A stretch of 64,000 bases of DNA from Marasmius tenuissimus (GCA_029532415.1 JAQOTA010000033.1:744001-808000), one strand, 5' to 3'; positions 33,273 through 46,458 are shown, numbered from the stretch's first letter. The notes: generated from the sequence alone by a model not told the origin. Numbers and translations are program-made.

Positions 33273-36200
33273 TCATAGAGCTCGTGAATGGAGGATTTGT
33301 GTGGTATGCGTAGTACAGCCAGATCAAGAAATCTCCGACCAGTTACAAGTATCCCAGTCGCCATTGTACGAGATGAGAGCGTCGTGTTGAGTGTTTGATG
33401 ACGGGCGCTTAATACCGGACGCGTCTCTCTAATCTTCTCTCCCACGATGACATCCACCAGCTTGGCGCGCGAGGTCCATGGGCTGTACAGTGAGTGACAA
33501 ATCTGCGATCTGCCTATCTGACAAAAGCTCACAAGAAAAACTTGCTCTATCAGAAAATAACTGGCGTTCTATCCGGCCTGCTCCCACCTATACTAAGCTT
33601 TAGCCTTAGCACAAATTAATTACCAACCGCCGACTTTCTCCGTATCTCTAAAGCACACGAGAATCAATGAGACTGGACGAGGCGGGTGGAGATGAAAGAT
33701 ATAGCGGTATATTTGGAGGAAATCACTGGAAATACCAACTCATCAAGAGGGAAACTTGAAAGGTATGTCTTGTTATTATCGCCAACCATTCTTTCTATTA
33801 TTGACGTCCGTCTCGTTTTCAACCTCAGAAGTCGAAGCTGAAGACACCCTGAACGATATCGAGAGCCGACGAGAGCGAAAGGAACTTCCCGGAGCCTGAG
33901 CAAAATCGCATTGTTCGTCAAGTTCGAATCTCCAGACTCCACTCTGCCAATTCTAAACCACTTCAATCAACGATGATCACGAATATCAAAGTTGGGGGAA
34001 ACGGGGCGGATGAAAGTCTCCATGACCACCAACGATGCTGCTAGAGGGTAACAGATATTTCGCCATCATCCATCTCGAAATCTTGAGGTATTTAACTCAT
34101 TAATTTCATCATTAGGGACCGTGCCATCTAACGAAAAGGGAATGTCGCAGAGAGTGGGCAGAGGAAGGGGGCAAAGTTGTTCAGGAAGACACTGTTGGTG
34201 ATTTGAACAGTTTAGATGGTTCTGCAGGTTCGTTTTTGGTTCTACACTTAACGGTCGTTGAACGTTGAAGACTAACTCTAGATATCTATGCATTGCAAGA
34301 TCGCCAGTAAACCAACCACCCGTCGCAACGAAGTTGTGTCTCGCTGGCACCGTTCACCCCCAGTTCGCTGCTATCACCGCACCCAGGGCCCCCATCTTGG
34401 ACCGTTAGCGAACATTATTCGACAACCACTGCCAACAGCATCCGTGTCCCTGTATTGAACAGGAACGTCCTCGACACGACCTCTTGAAACGGCAGCCTCT
34501 TACTTCCGAATGATAACCCATCTACCGTTTCCGGCCCACTCAAACCCTTTCAATCTTGTTTAACCTCGCCTCCTCGACGCCTACCAACACGCCCCATCCC
34601 ACCCGAACCCTCGCTGTCCGTACTCAAAAGGATGCTCGGGGTTATTACCAGCGACCTCGGACGGGAAAATCGACGTACCAAGTAAAATGATCGAAATCGA
34701 TGAGGGTCTGAGGGTGTACATTCCTTCAAAAGCGCTAGATGGGGTGCTGCGAAGTTGATGTTGCAACTTGAGCGAGGCAGCGACATTTGTGGGGTTCCTG
34801 ATAGCGGCAAAGCTTTCGGGAGCCCGAACGTTGGATCGTTGTGAAAGTGCACTGCAGGCGAACGGAATGAGCACGAAGAGGATTCTGGCAATACGTACGG
34901 CAGTTGTAGGGGTACTTTGAACTTCCGAGGTGGTATGGTCTCATCTGGGCCTTGCCCGACCGATCGAACGGCGTTCACGAAACACGACAGTTCGAGACCT
35001 GCTCGTAGTAGAAACGTGAGCTGTCTTTTTCTTCTCTTGGCTTTGCGTCGCTCTGATGCGTTTCACAAAGCCAAGAACCCCAAGCGAGCAGCACGAGCTC
35101 CTCATAACACTGAACATAGTGGTAATGCTACCAGAGGACTGAAGGTAAATCTTCATCACCGTTTGATCCTCGATTTCCGAAACGCCCGACTGATGAGAGT
35201 CTCCGTCGCCAAAAGCGACGACACCCAGGAGAAAGCCGCGAAAGTGGAGTTGAGGAAGTGGAAAAAGGATAGCATCACCGCTACTAGTATGGACGTCACG
35301 GCGGTTGGTGGCTTGAGGGATATCTACAGTACAGCTCTACTGGTTCGTTGCATCTGCTCTCGCTGCACCTCTCCGTCTCATACTATATGTTTTTACACGA
35401 CTATGGCACATAGTCTGCAGGTTGCGACGACGACTAGCACCACCCCTACCCCACCCTGCCTCCGTCGCAATGCTTAGGTCAAATTCCGATCATAACCAAC
35501 CTCAGAAGAGGCCATAGCCAGGTTCAAAGATGCCGCTCCCTTGATCATGATTCTGAACGTCATTTGACATCCACCCCGACAGCCTTCGTGTACAAAACAC
35601 CATCGAACAAAATATTTTATAGGTCCCGGTCATGTTTGTGCCCTCGAGTCGGAACCACGCCAGCGTTCCCCACTGTTCAGCTCGGCAGAACCTCCCTCCA
35701 TTCCTTCTATCGCCACCGAGCCAGGCTGCTCGATAACTACCCTCGGAACCCTTTCTCACAGCACTCAAACACGACCAATTTAGCAGCCTCAGAGATGCGA
35801 ACTCTCGAGTCTCGGCGAATAGAGCGAGACGGTGGAGTTTTATGGGTTCGCTGAGAGGAACGAAAGACCCGGGGTTGTCGTACCGCGTCAGAGGTTCGAC
35901 CTTGAAGGACGCTCATCTCGGAGCTGGACTGCAGTTGTAACTTTGCACACGGCTCGAATGTCACGAGCCAGCGGGTAGTAGGGTAGCAAGGCCACAGCCT
36001 CGTTCTCCTGCGCTGTCTCTCGTACTTAGATGAATGGTACCCGGGTCAATACTTTCGGTACCCCATGTTCGTTGATTCATGGAGCTGTATCCAACCACCG
36101 GTGTATGCATGTCCTAATAACATTAGACATGGTTGGACATACGAATACGCGAACATGGACTCAAATCCTGGTACTATATACTCTGTGTATCTACTCGGAA

Positions 36201-39180
36201 TGCGACAGAACCAATGACCAACGAGTATTCCAAGTAGCGTGTTTGGATGAGAAGATTCTGGCTTTATCTGGGATTGCTCGAATCTCGATATCTGGGGCGA
36301 TTTTACGCCCACATGGCCACAAACCCACACCAGATCATTCAAGTACACATCCCGCTTTCACTCGACCAGGTATTATCCAACTCACAAACTCAGCGAATTT
36401 TACATGCTGTTTATCGGCGTTGAGAAGGTTAAACAAAACGATCGTGTAAAATTTTAGGTTGAAAAGAGACGAGACACTCCGTGTCAGAGTCTCGGAAATG
36501 GTTCTAACAACCATTCTCTCTCTACTATACAAGTGCAGCAGGTATTGCTCGCTTGAAGTTGGAGCACAGTGTGGATGCTTCGTCGTCCTCCACACTGGCC
36601 TATATAATCTACGACTGGCCATGTGTAACGGGGGTATTTGATTTTCTTTCCGTATCGGTATTTAAGGTGTTTCACTCCTTTTTACCCCTTTTCTTATCTT
36701 TACTTTTTACCACCACCTACTCGTGCATAACGGTGCCGTCTTCGTCTATTTTCCAGAATAGAAAGAGATCACACTTACGAGTCTGCGTGAAGAGTAAGGA
36801 CCGTTACACCATGGGCCACTAGCACTCGCAACCTCCAGTCAGGTCAGCTTCACCTTCACTCTGGTTGTGCCGTTACGGTGTAGATACTTGTATACTAAGG
36901 TACTTGATCTGTGTACATCCTTGGAGGGCTTGAAAGCTAGGTCACAAGGCACCGAGCTTCAAAATTACCACCATCACCATCCTAACGAGCGACACACACA
37001 GTCAACCAATACCAGGAGAACAAACACCTCACGGCTTTAGGCACCCGTGACAATCCCAAGCCACGGTCTCCCTCAGCAATATTCTCCGCATGATATCGGT
37101 ACTTGCAAAAGAAATCAGCTGAAAGACCGACATTTTGTAGGTCATCCAGCAGGTTCGTCGCTTGTCCGGGAAGTAAGCGCAGAAATCGGCTTACCCAGTG
37201 AGAAACCCGTTCATGGCATCGTTCTCGAGTTGGCCGGCGCTGTGAACACAAATGTAGGGGGAGGTTTCTTCCAGTCTAAATATACAGGCGAAGGACGTAC
37301 CTATACATTCCAAGCTTACTAACAGCGAGACTCAGCGAGATTGCGAGGCCACTTTCGCGTGATCTCACATTTCTGAGCAGCTAGGTTGATACAGAAATCC
37401 TCAGACCTCTTCCAAACCAGTCACAGCATATACTCCGTAAAGAAGGTATGTAGAAACCGGGTCTCGTCCTCCCGCCCATGCACAAACACAGCGAATTCAT
37501 TGCTCGTAGCGACATCTAATCTCTCCAGAGGCGGAACGCACCAATTCAATGCCCTGTGGGGAGAGTGAAATCCAGGGCAGACAGAAGGTTAAGGATTGTA
37601 GCGAGCATCTGGAGGAGGTTCTGGCCAGGATCAGGACTGGAGCTAAGGATGAGGTGATACAGAGAATCAAGCTCGAGTTATGGGGGCTGGGGCGACGTTG
37701 CCCAGGCAGCTCCAAAGACGTTATTATGCTGTTGTACCGCGCAGCCAAGACCGGAACGTTGGAATGAGGTCGTCTTTTGAATGCTGAAGCTCTGCAAGTA
37801 CAGCTTTTGATCTAATAAGCGATGTTTAACGTAGGGGACAAGGGCAGTAGCAACGGCTGTCCAAGTCGGGTTGGCTGCACGCGTTTTACCCTCGGCTTTC
37901 GGTGGGTAAAGTCACCTGTGGTCCGTGGGTTTTTGTGCGATTTTTACGGGGTGGCAACATCGTTCAAGGAAAATCGTCTCGGTGCGATAGGGCAGAAGAG
38001 GGTAAGATCCCAGAACTCGAAACTTGCTTGGTCCAGAGGTATTGTGATAGAGTACAGCTGACCAAAAAAAAATGCGGATGAGAGCATGATCAATGTTGGC
38101 GTCAAATGCTGGTGAATATGGGCAAAAGAAGTGAAATCTTATCCAGGATATGCACGATCCGCAAGTGTCGTTGTGATCTCGACTGGCGGGCGATTTTCGT
38201 GGAAAGATCTTGCCGACCGCGAGGCTATCTCGCCGATAGTCTCACTACGCCACTGAAGACTCGCTGATGGATTCAGAAGGATCAGCGAGACACCAGTATA
38301 GAGGGAAGACACGGTCGTACACACCCTGGTATTATTCATCACGATCTCCGATCTTGAGTCCCGCAGTCTACTCCATCTTAACGACATGCAAGTCAGTAGT
38401 TAATCATAGCCTACTCATTCTTTGCGCTACACCGTGAGAGTGTTCTTCCATAGCAAGCGCGGACGTATGTACAACTTTACGGACGACTCTGCGAAGGAAC
38501 TGAAAAATAGAACCTGCCAGTGGGCCGAAGGAGTCCTCGAAGTTCAAACAATATCCAGAATGATTTTGGGCGACCGGTAAAATCTTGTGGTTCCTGGCGG
38601 GGTTGAACCATAAAATTTAACACGATTCTTGCGATGGGGTGCAGAGGAGAAAGGTTGTACCTGACCCTGACCTTAGCGGTAAACGCTCAGGAAAAGACCG
38701 CGGCCCGGGTCATCACTTCCCTGAAATTGACGACCACCATCGACTCCAGCACCTCTGGCTGCAGCTCCGACTTGAGCTCGTCCTAGCTACATCCGGCTCG
38801 AGCTCTTAGAAATCACTATGGCACAAACTAAGTTCAACAATGATGCATCGACTCTCGAGGCCGGCGGGTAAGCATCAACATCAAAACGATCGAGATGTAA
38901 GAGAGATACCATTACACAACACGGCACGTACCATTTCAGTGGTCTCGATGCGCAATATTGACAATCTTTTTAAGCATCAGGAATGGTGTGATTGTCAGTT
39001 CAGGATCCTCTCAAACAGTCCGAATGTGAGAACTTTCACTCGCACTATGAATCAAAGCCTTTAGGCTTTGAGCCCCGGTCCACGAGTTCTGTAAGCTACA
39101 CGGAATCACACGTATTTTCTTTATAATCTCCGTTCGACGGAAGGTGTAAGTCCCGGGATGGCTTGCGTATAGTCGCTGGG
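33273..39180. other. Gene-poor region
   Basis: Nearly 6 kb without a gene I can support. The longest frames are 34917-35477 (+, 186 codons, basic, no motif) and 34550-34978 (-, 142 codons), which overlap and may both be chance. A short frame at 37549-37767 (+, 72 codons, HLEEVLARIRTGAKDEVIQR) has helix-like composition and could be a leftover exon. The first ~430 bases are duplicated glutamine synthetase downstream DNA. Confidence 0.4.
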
Positions 39181-39960
39181 AAGGACAAAGAAGGGGTCCC
39201 AATAGGTCAACCTTGACAACTATTCAGAGAACAAGCGCGGCCCTGGGCTCAAGTCTCGACGACTCAGATGTACGTCAAGAGTGCTTTCAGTCGCCAGTCT
39301 ATTCCGTTGATTTTAAGTTTCGATCTCGTTGTCTGTCTTTCTTGACGTGCTCTCAAATACCGACACTTGCATTCTGCTCCACATCAGAGGATGAGAACAA
39401 ATTCTATTCTTCTCGTTTCTTGTTTGGCGCCGACGTCGAACGAGTTGATCGCCAGATTCTCATCTGCTTCTTTACTCTGGCGTCCGGCCTCACTTCCCTC
39501 ACTGGTGGTTGGATCCTCTTTTCTCTTGCTTCCCATTCATTTCTAGTCGGGCCTACACTGGTACATCCCCGTTTGCTGCGTATTCACACCTTTGGTATGG
39601 ACCGGAATTCCGAATCCTATAAGATCCTATATCTCATTTGTATGCCAAGAGTCCCATCATTGCGGGACAATCAAGATAGGATGAACACATAAGCCTGCTC
39701 AGATTGAGGCTCTCCTAGTTCCGCCGTCACAATAACCCCACTGCGATATTACAAGTTTCACTATCGGGAGATGACTTCAGCGCTTCCATTACTATCTCTT
39801 GATCGACGTCAGGAAAGCCCAGTATACACACCTCGGCCTTAGCGGAGAATCCGCCGATAGTGCCACCGACGTTGTAATCTTGTCCAGATATCCCTAAAAC
39901 AGACAAGAGATTCACGTATTATTCAAGTAAGAAACATAACTGACGTAGCCCAGTCAGATG
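39160..39960 (+). pseudogene. Second copy of the duplicated upstream module
   Basis: Homologous to 28.38-27.72 kb read on the minus strand, with matching blocks around TTCAGAGAAC and GGGAGATGACTTC. The frame 39213-39692 includes a hydrophobic stretch (ILICFFTLASGLTSL) but no family signature. It lies about 0.4-1 kb before paralogue 3, the same relative position as in paralogue 1. Confidence 0.4.
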
Positions 39961-40126
39961 TCAAATCAAACATCTACGGTGTGGTGTTTTGGTATTATTT
40001 GTTGATACTCTAAAGATCCTTTATGAGGAACATTCTGATTCTGTCGTGGAGAAACCAGTGATCTCACTGCTCACAATATCGGCGGGCCCCCGGGTCAGCG
40101 AGATCAAGATATCTCCACTCCAGGTG

Positions 40127-40134
40127 CTATAAAG
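40127..40134 (+). promoter_or_regulatory. TATA box of paralogue 3
   Basis: CTATAAAG, 78 bases before the ATG at 40212, in the block shared with paralogues 1 and 2. Confidence 0.55.
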
Positions 40135-40211
40135 CGCAGGGGATACCTAATACCACCCCCACCTCACGCTCCTGCCCCACCAAGAGGCTTGCATTCTGAG
40201 CCTTAGGAATT

Positions 40212-41852
40212 ATGAGCCCTGTTCTTGATAACTCCCAGTTGTTCTCAGCGACTTTTGTCGTGGTGCACCCGATTGCGACATTTTCGGTGAGTCACGTACT
40301 TTGTTTAATTGTCTATCACAAAGTACTGAGCCGAGATTCTAGGCTATGTTCTTTGCTTACGGTGAGCCCTTTCAGTGATCACAATGAATCCTGGTGGCTA
40401 ACTGTCTACCATGAAAGGCTTCTATACTCTCCTTTTCATATCATGTATAAACATCCTGACAAAATCTCGGCATGATTTTACGCGAAGAGCAACACCGCAC
40501 AGGCTATACCTCTGGTCGACCGTGTTGTTGTTCGTAGCCGAGACGGTCATGATCGTCTTCTTCACGCATGATAGGGCTCGCGAGCTGTCTTTAACCTTCA
40601 CTGCTCTGCGGACGGGAGATTATACCAGTTTTCAGAAATACATGTTGGATGATTGGCTTCGTGTCACAGATTGGTAGGTCAATCTTCCATTACTTACGCC
40701 TTCCCTTGACTCTGATTGGCTCGAAGGACAATCATCAATATTTTGTCTGTCATCTGCAAGTGAGTAAGCTTTTTGTGTTTCATATACTTATCTGCGGAAG
40801 AGTCTCACGCCGAACTCATTTTGCCAGCTTCCTTGCGGATATAATGCTGGTATTGATTACTTTCTATCCATTTTTCCAGTCCAGCTAAGATTATATCATA
40901 CTTGATCCCTCTGAACAATGAAGGTGCATAGATGCTATGTAGTCTGGAACTGCAACAGACGCATCGGATTCTTGTTTGTGCTCACTCTATTAATCAATGG
41001 TAAAACCTCATGCACATCGCAAATTTGAAAACACTGAACAAGTCCGAAGTGCTAGGCCTGGCAGGAGCAATATTCCAGTCCATCATCCTCGGGTCAGACG
41101 ACGCCAGTTCAAAATGGGAACTCCAGAAATTGTGTCAGAAAATGGCTCAGGTGTACCGCGGCGCTTATTCAGGGGCTAACCTCTTGATTACGGTGCTTAC
41201 CGGTGAGCAACACAGTGGTATTAGGAAAATCATCTCATACCACCTTTTCAAGCGTCAAGAATATGTTGGTTTACCAGGGAAACCAGGGAATTTCTCGGCG
41301 ATGGTACTCAGAGACTTTACAGGAGGATTGTCGCTATCATGTGCGTACTCAAATTATGTGTTTGAATCTACTATGTCATGACAGTCTGGACCGATTCCGA
41401 AGCGTTGAGTCTGGACTTCTGTACCCCTTATCTAGTTTTGTGGTTCTTGCTCTGGAGGAGAGCACCAGCCAGATAGGGGTCCCGATAGACCTCGCTCCGA
41501 CTGTGGTTTTAATCGCGGTGAGTGTTATATGATGACATGGATTTACAAGTTAGCTTGGATGCTGGCATAACTGACCTCTGAATTGTAGGGAATCGCTCCC
41601 GCCCTTATGATTGTTCGCTCCCATGCTTTCAATGCCCTGCACAATCATAGTTTCCGAGAGGCAGGGGCCCTATCTACATTGAAATTCAACTTGAGCGCCG
41701 GAGCGGCGACAGACCCTGTTCAAATTGAGTCTCCAGCGCGGGACGTCGATGCACAGTCTAACTTATCTTCCACCCCAGTCAGTAACACTCACGTTGAGGA
41801 GAAGGGGATGAACGCACGTCTTAGTAGCTCGCCGAGGGCAGTTTCGGCTTGA
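40212..41852 (+). CDS. Multi-pass membrane protein, paralogue 3 (inverted copy)
   Basis: Start ATG 40212 (MSPVLDNSQLFSATFVVVHP), stop 41850-41852. Exons seen: 40212-40286; AMFFAY; FYTLLFISCINILTKSR through LYLWSTVLLFVAETVMIVFF to TDW before GTAGGT; a short exon to GTGAGT; FLADIML; VHRCYVVWNCNRRIGFLFV; LAGAIFQSIIL through LLITVLT; the YRRIVAII-VESGLLYP junction; and GIAPALMIVRS to a hydrophilic C-terminus. It is opposite in strand to paralogues 1 and 2 and more diverged from them than they are from each other. Function unknown. Confidence 0.65.
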
Positions 41853-42884
41853 TGTCATTTGGAGGCCCCGTTTCCCATTTGGCACGACTAACGAATTGAC
41901 TTTCGACCTCCGAGCGCATCACACCATTTACATCGAAGCTATGGCTTGTTTATTCTCTTGTTTTTCCGAAGATGCAGTACTATCTACCTATGTATTTATC
42001 TCCGTTCGGTCGACCTCTAATCGCTGACATGGGGCACAGAAGATTTTCCAGGCCGTGAAAATAGTTGTGAAAGGAATCGAGAAAGGAGAGAATTCCCGGT
42101 CTGCAGAATTCTTTGGAGGTCCACGTCGGACATAAATAAGCTGGTGTTTAGGGCATGCAAATTTTGTTTTTTGTTAGTGAAGCTTGGTATCCCTGAGCAT
42201 TCTTGATCTTGATTTTGGGTCTTGTTTTTTGGTCTGGGCGTACAACTTGGGATTGAGGCCATGACATTCGCTTTGCCGTTCCTTTTTTGCACGCATCTAC
42301 GGTTTCTGTACCCCACTCTCAACTCGGGCATCTAGTCTATGTTACGGAATTCAATCTCGAATGACGAATTTTGTTTTGGATCGGGGGTTACGTTTCATAT
42401 CTATTTCCTCGCGTCGGGTTTTTGTTTTCGCTGCCTCTATTCACATTCACGCGAGATTTTTGGTCCGCACCTTTATCCTTGTACTGTAGGGCGTCCTGTT
42501 CGGGTGAGAATCAATCATGGATTTCTCTTTCAGCTAGAGATCTCCAAATGGTTTGCTGATCTGGAGATGTTTTCAGATTTTCGCGCACCCTGTGGGGCAT
42601 TTGGGATGAGGGTACGGGCTAAGTCGAGGCACGGGTATGACAGACTCTTTGGCCAATGTTACTTATCGCTCAACGACACTTGCTGCTTCAGCAAAAAGCT
42701 CATCGGCCTCTCACTCAAAGGTCGAAGAAGAACATCCCTATTCATATTGAGCTCTCATATGCCCGACACTCCTTCCAAGTTTTTCCAATACTTGTCCTGC
42801 ATTACGGATTCGGAGTTGTCAGTATTGCGAAATGCTTATTAACAGAGACTCAAGAGAATCAAATATTATAACTGGCTTCTATTG
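41853..42884. other. Spacer before the split dioxygenase-like gene
   Basis: No gene supported. The frame at 42339-42842 (+, 167 codons) lacks motifs and is probably chance. Confidence 0.35.
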
Positions 42885-43806
42885 TTACTTCTGTACATGG
42901 CGAACAGGCTGGCAGGTAGGAAGCTTCCCATGCATGGTGTCTGCAGCCCACCCTGCCTCCTTATCCTTCAACTGGTTGAGTGAGCGCGAAGGGAAGAAGA
43001 ATACTGTTCCTATATGACCGGGGGTTGTAACTTGATTACGGCTCATTTTCGTGGCCTCCCAAATGTCAACTGTGTGCCAAATACTGTTCGCATAGATAAG
43101 AACAAGGTCTCCAGGCCTATACCTGTACGGGAGTCAGCTACCGGAGACAGAAACAAGTCAAGAACACACCAAAGCTTGGTTTTGAATTGAGGAATAATAA
43201 GACAGCCTCCCTTGAATCTTCCAGCGGGAAAACTCGCAGACATGCCTTCGTCATCCTTGTTGCAATGGAGATACAGCTGGAGCTTGAAGATAACTGCTCG
43301 CCTAATGAAGCACCCAACACCCTCATCTCCAGCAACCCTTCCAGCCTCCCTCGCTTTGCTGAAAGCCTTGTGCTGGTCAGGTTTGTATACCTTGATGGCT
43401 GATTCAACGCACTCCTCTAACTCCGAGTTGGAACAGATGTAGTTGTCTGTAGCGCGAATGGAGGTACCTGATCCAGAGAGTCCTGCAGATTGGGAGAGAG
43501 TCTGGTAGAGTTTCAGTATAGCAAGCAGAAATAGGAGAACCCTCAATTTGTGTGCTTGGGCTGGCCACGTGTCACAGAGGTAATAGCAGGATGAGGATTC
43601 CTGACCATGCTTACCATTATCGGGGCTGTAGACAAGACCTCTTTGCTGGTTCTCGGCTCCTGATCGTATCTTTGCATCTTCAGGTTTCGGGGTCCATTGA
43701 GTATTCGATGAAATGGGAAAGGTGTGTTTTGCAGTGCCTTTTGCTGCAGCAACACTGTGTCTCGTCTTTGAATAGTCTGCAGTGTGGTTGTTGTAGGCTG
43801 CCAGCT
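42885..43806 (-). pseudogene. 2OG-Fe(II) dioxygenase-like gene, 3' part, split by an LTR unit
   Basis: Minus strand, continuing from 53452 after removal of the LTR unit. The frame reads THKLAAYNNHTADYSK without a shift across the join. An intron of about 45 nt lies near 43,130. The C-terminal domain has LHCNKDDEG, GRFKGGCLIIPQ, YRPGDLVLIYANSIWHTV and GHIGTVFFFPSRS. That order resembles the double-stranded beta-helix core of 2-oxoglutarate/Fe(II) dioxygenases, possibly the TET/JBP-like sets of basidiomycetes (inference). The first metal motif reads HCN, not H-x-D, so activity is doubtful. Stop at 42885-42887. The LTR would add foreign residues if this part were expressed alone. Confidence 0.6.
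43802..43806 (+). repeat. Target site duplication of the LTR unit, left copy
   Basis: CAGCT directly before the left LTR; CAGCT directly follows the right LTR at 53447-53451. Confidence 0.9.
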
Positions 43807-44173
43807 TGTCAGCAATCACCAGATCTGACCTGGTGACGTGTCGCACTAAGCTTTCAGACAAGAGGGAACGAGGCAAAGATAAGAGAACTCTATACTGGCG
43901 AGGAATAAACCAGCTCAAGACTGGGGAATACATGCAGAGTATCTACTTCTTATATACTACTTGGAGGACTGCGGCGTGTGTCTACGGTGAGGTATGACAT
44001 TGTGAAACAGTATCTGAAACAGGACCAACATGTGTCTACAGCATGTGGGTCCCTTCATGTATCTACCATGTGTCTATATGATAAGATATGAGTCATGTGA
44101 GGGATAAGATATAGATAAGATGGAAAGGGATAAGATAAGGAGAAAAGATAAGATAGGAGGGAAATTCATGACA
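43807..44173. repeat. Left LTR of the 9.64-kb unit
   Basis: 367 bp, TGTCAGCAATC...AATTCATGACA. It differs from the right LTR at roughly 3-4% of positions, several of them CG here against TG or CA in the right copy. A TATATA stretch lies near 43,950. Confidence 0.92.
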
Positions 44174-44207
44174 CTTTTACCGATGTTTCATCCGAGATTT
44201 CTCACAT

Positions 44208-44708
44208 GTGGCACATGCTTTGCACAAGCTAACTGGGAAACAGAGCTGGGAATGGACAAATGCACAAGAAGAGGCCTTTAACGACCTGAAGATAAGAGTC
44301 ACAACGGCCCCTGTGCTAGCCATACCCAGAGACGATGGGAAATTCCGCATTGAAGCAGATTCGTCAGACTTTGCAGTAGGGGCTATACTATCACAGCACC
44401 AAGATGGCAAATGGAAACCAATTGCATTCCTTTCTCACTCGCTAAATGAAGCAGAGAGAAATTATGAAATCTACAACAAGGAAATGCTTGCCATTGTGAT
44501 AGCCCTTCGCGAATGGAGACAATACCTGTTGGGTACTATGGAAGATTTCGAGATCTGGACAGATCATAAGAACCTCGAATACTTCAGAAAACCACAGGAT
44601 TTGAACTGACAACAGGCCAGATGGGTTACTATGATGCAGGACTACCACTTTACCCTGCACCATAAACCGGGACGGCAAAATGCTAAAGTGGACTACCTGT
44701 CGAGATGA
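44208..44708 (+). pseudogene. Gypsy RT-RNase H C-terminal fragment
   Basis: The frame holds the thumb/connection (KLTGKQSWEWTNAQEEAF), the RNase H start RIEADSSDFAVGAILSQ, LNEAERNYEIYNKEMLAI, and WTDHKNLEYF, then TGA 44607-44609, and goes on in frame with QQARWVTMMQDYHFTLHHKPG to VDYLSR. Related Gypsy elements have Arg at the TGA position (LN-R-RQARW), so CGA to TGA is likely. RT palm and integrase are absent. Confidence 0.85.
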
Positions 44709-44928
44709 GCAGGTCATGAAAGGGGGGTAAATGACAACAAAAACGTTGTTTTACTCAAACCAGAACTTTTTCGAAGATGATTCCCATGTCTGAGGGCATT
44801 TGCCGTAACCGTTGTGCGTACCACTGGCTTGTCCAGGGACGCAGCCGCCAGTTGTTGAACTGTGGGCCCTTTTCAATTTGTTTCAGTGCATCGTCTATTT
44901 CTGGAATGAATAAGCTATGGTCTACAAA

Positions 44929-45372
44929 TCAAAAAGTGTGCTTCCCTCTGGAGTTTTCACTATTTCCAGGGGTTCTTTTAGGGTCCTGGTCCAACAAATC
45001 TTTCAACAATCCGTTTCTGTCCTCCTGTGTCATTGTCTGAACATCAGGTCTTTCCTTCTCTTTGTCCCCTTCTTCAGGGCAATCAAAGAATTTGTGTCCT
45101 GGCTTTTGGCATTTAAAGCACAGGCCTTTCCTCTTCATGGTTTCCCTGTCCATTTTCCCTGAAACTGGGATGGTATCTTTTGTTGCTGGTGGTGGTGGAT
45201 CTATCTTGGGTTCTTGTGTCATTGGTGGTTGTACGTGGTTGGGAATTACTTCAACAGGGTTAATGGATTGGGTGGTGTTGGCTGTTACACCCTTGTACCA
45301 TAGGAGGATCGTCTGATATAAGACCCATAGGAGAGTGAGGAAGTCAGGAGCGGGTTGTTGAACGTGGTTCAT
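44929..45372 (-). pseudogene. Gypsy Gag C-terminal fragment with zinc knuckle
   Basis: An open frame of 147 codons with a CCHC knuckle (CFKCQKPGHKFFDCP) followed by an acidic tail, the arrangement of fungal Gypsy Gag C-termini. It runs opposite to the RNase H fragment only 220 bp away, so the Gypsy remnants are rearranged or come from two insertions. Confidence 0.75.
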
Positions 45373-46010
45373 GGTGTGTGGATGTGCGGGTTAAAGTGTG
45401 GTATTCTTGGTTTCGTAAGGTAAAATGTAATCTAAAGTCCACTACTAAACTGATTGAGATCTTATATTTTCAATCACAGATCAATCATTCGTCTCCTTCT
45501 TTGCCGACTACCTCACTCAGGTAGATGCAGGTTCTATCGTAAAGGTGTCTATCGTATCAACTCGTCTAGTTCGACTTTCCTTCGAAACTAAACTTGTTCT
45601 TCGTCAATTGGCTTCGTAAGAAAACCAACCCCAGGTTGTACCGTATGTAAGTAAATGTAAATACGTAGCAACAGAGCCCGAGAACTTCTATCAATTCACA
45701 ATTGCCCAGCCAACGTCTCTCAGTTTAGAAGCTGAGATAGCCGAAGTCTTCCTGGGAAGGGGAATTGGCCCCTAAACTACCCCCAATGAAGGAGAATAGC
45801 CAAAGCTCGTTTCAATAAAAGTGGCTTCTTTCACTGATTGGGTGCGCTGGACCTTCTTCAGGCAGCCAACTCAGCGAGACCAACAGTATACCCAGAAATA
45901 TACGTGGAATTTGTCCAGTCACCGGCGGAAGGGGAAAGATGATGAAAGGGGAAAAGGGATGAGGGTGTGGGAGGTTATGAGATGCGTAGGATAAGATAAG
46001 GGAGGTGTAT

Positions 46011-46037
46011 GTGGAAGGCCAGACGGTCGCGCTTTTC
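46011..46037 (+). repeat. Left inverted repeat bounding the cargo block
   Basis: GTGGAAGGCC-A-GACGGTCGCGCTTTTC matches the reverse complement of 52935-52961 at 24 of 27 positions. Weaker matches (GGGATCA, GGACCCCGGA) follow inward on both sides with indels. Confidence 0.55.
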
Positions 46038-46458
46038 TAAACTGATAGCCGCGGACATATTGACTATTTTAGCTGTCTGGGATCAAAGGACCCCGGAAAC
46101 CCAACGACCAGGAACTTCCGAACTTTGAGCTATATCCGGATATCCAGTCCCAGCTACTGAGAATGTTTTTCCTATTGCTCATGTTCGTATCAGACTATAA
46201 ACAATACAGCAAAAGTTTATATCTTACATGAAAGCATAGAACTTGTGAGGTCCCGGAGTTTTTGAGAACAAGAGTGTAATACTTTTCGCGTCCACACAAA
46301 AGCCAGCACTTCTGGCAATCAGCACAAAACATGTGGACCATGGTGCATGTGACTGACGCGTCTTGTTTGTTGACCACGACCACGACCGTGTCAGTCTCGC
46401 CTCTCATACCCTGTATCGGGTTCTTGCTATCTTCTCTTTCTCATAACTGGACCTTTCA

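Noticed and set aside
34550..35477. Overlapping long ORFs on both strands as genes
   Set aside because: No motif, no introns with support and opposite-strand overlap; probably chance frames in GC-rich DNA.
43043..43933. A single 296-codon minus-strand gene
   Set aside because: Its first 42 codons are LTR sequence; the true gene continues at 53452 across the insertion.
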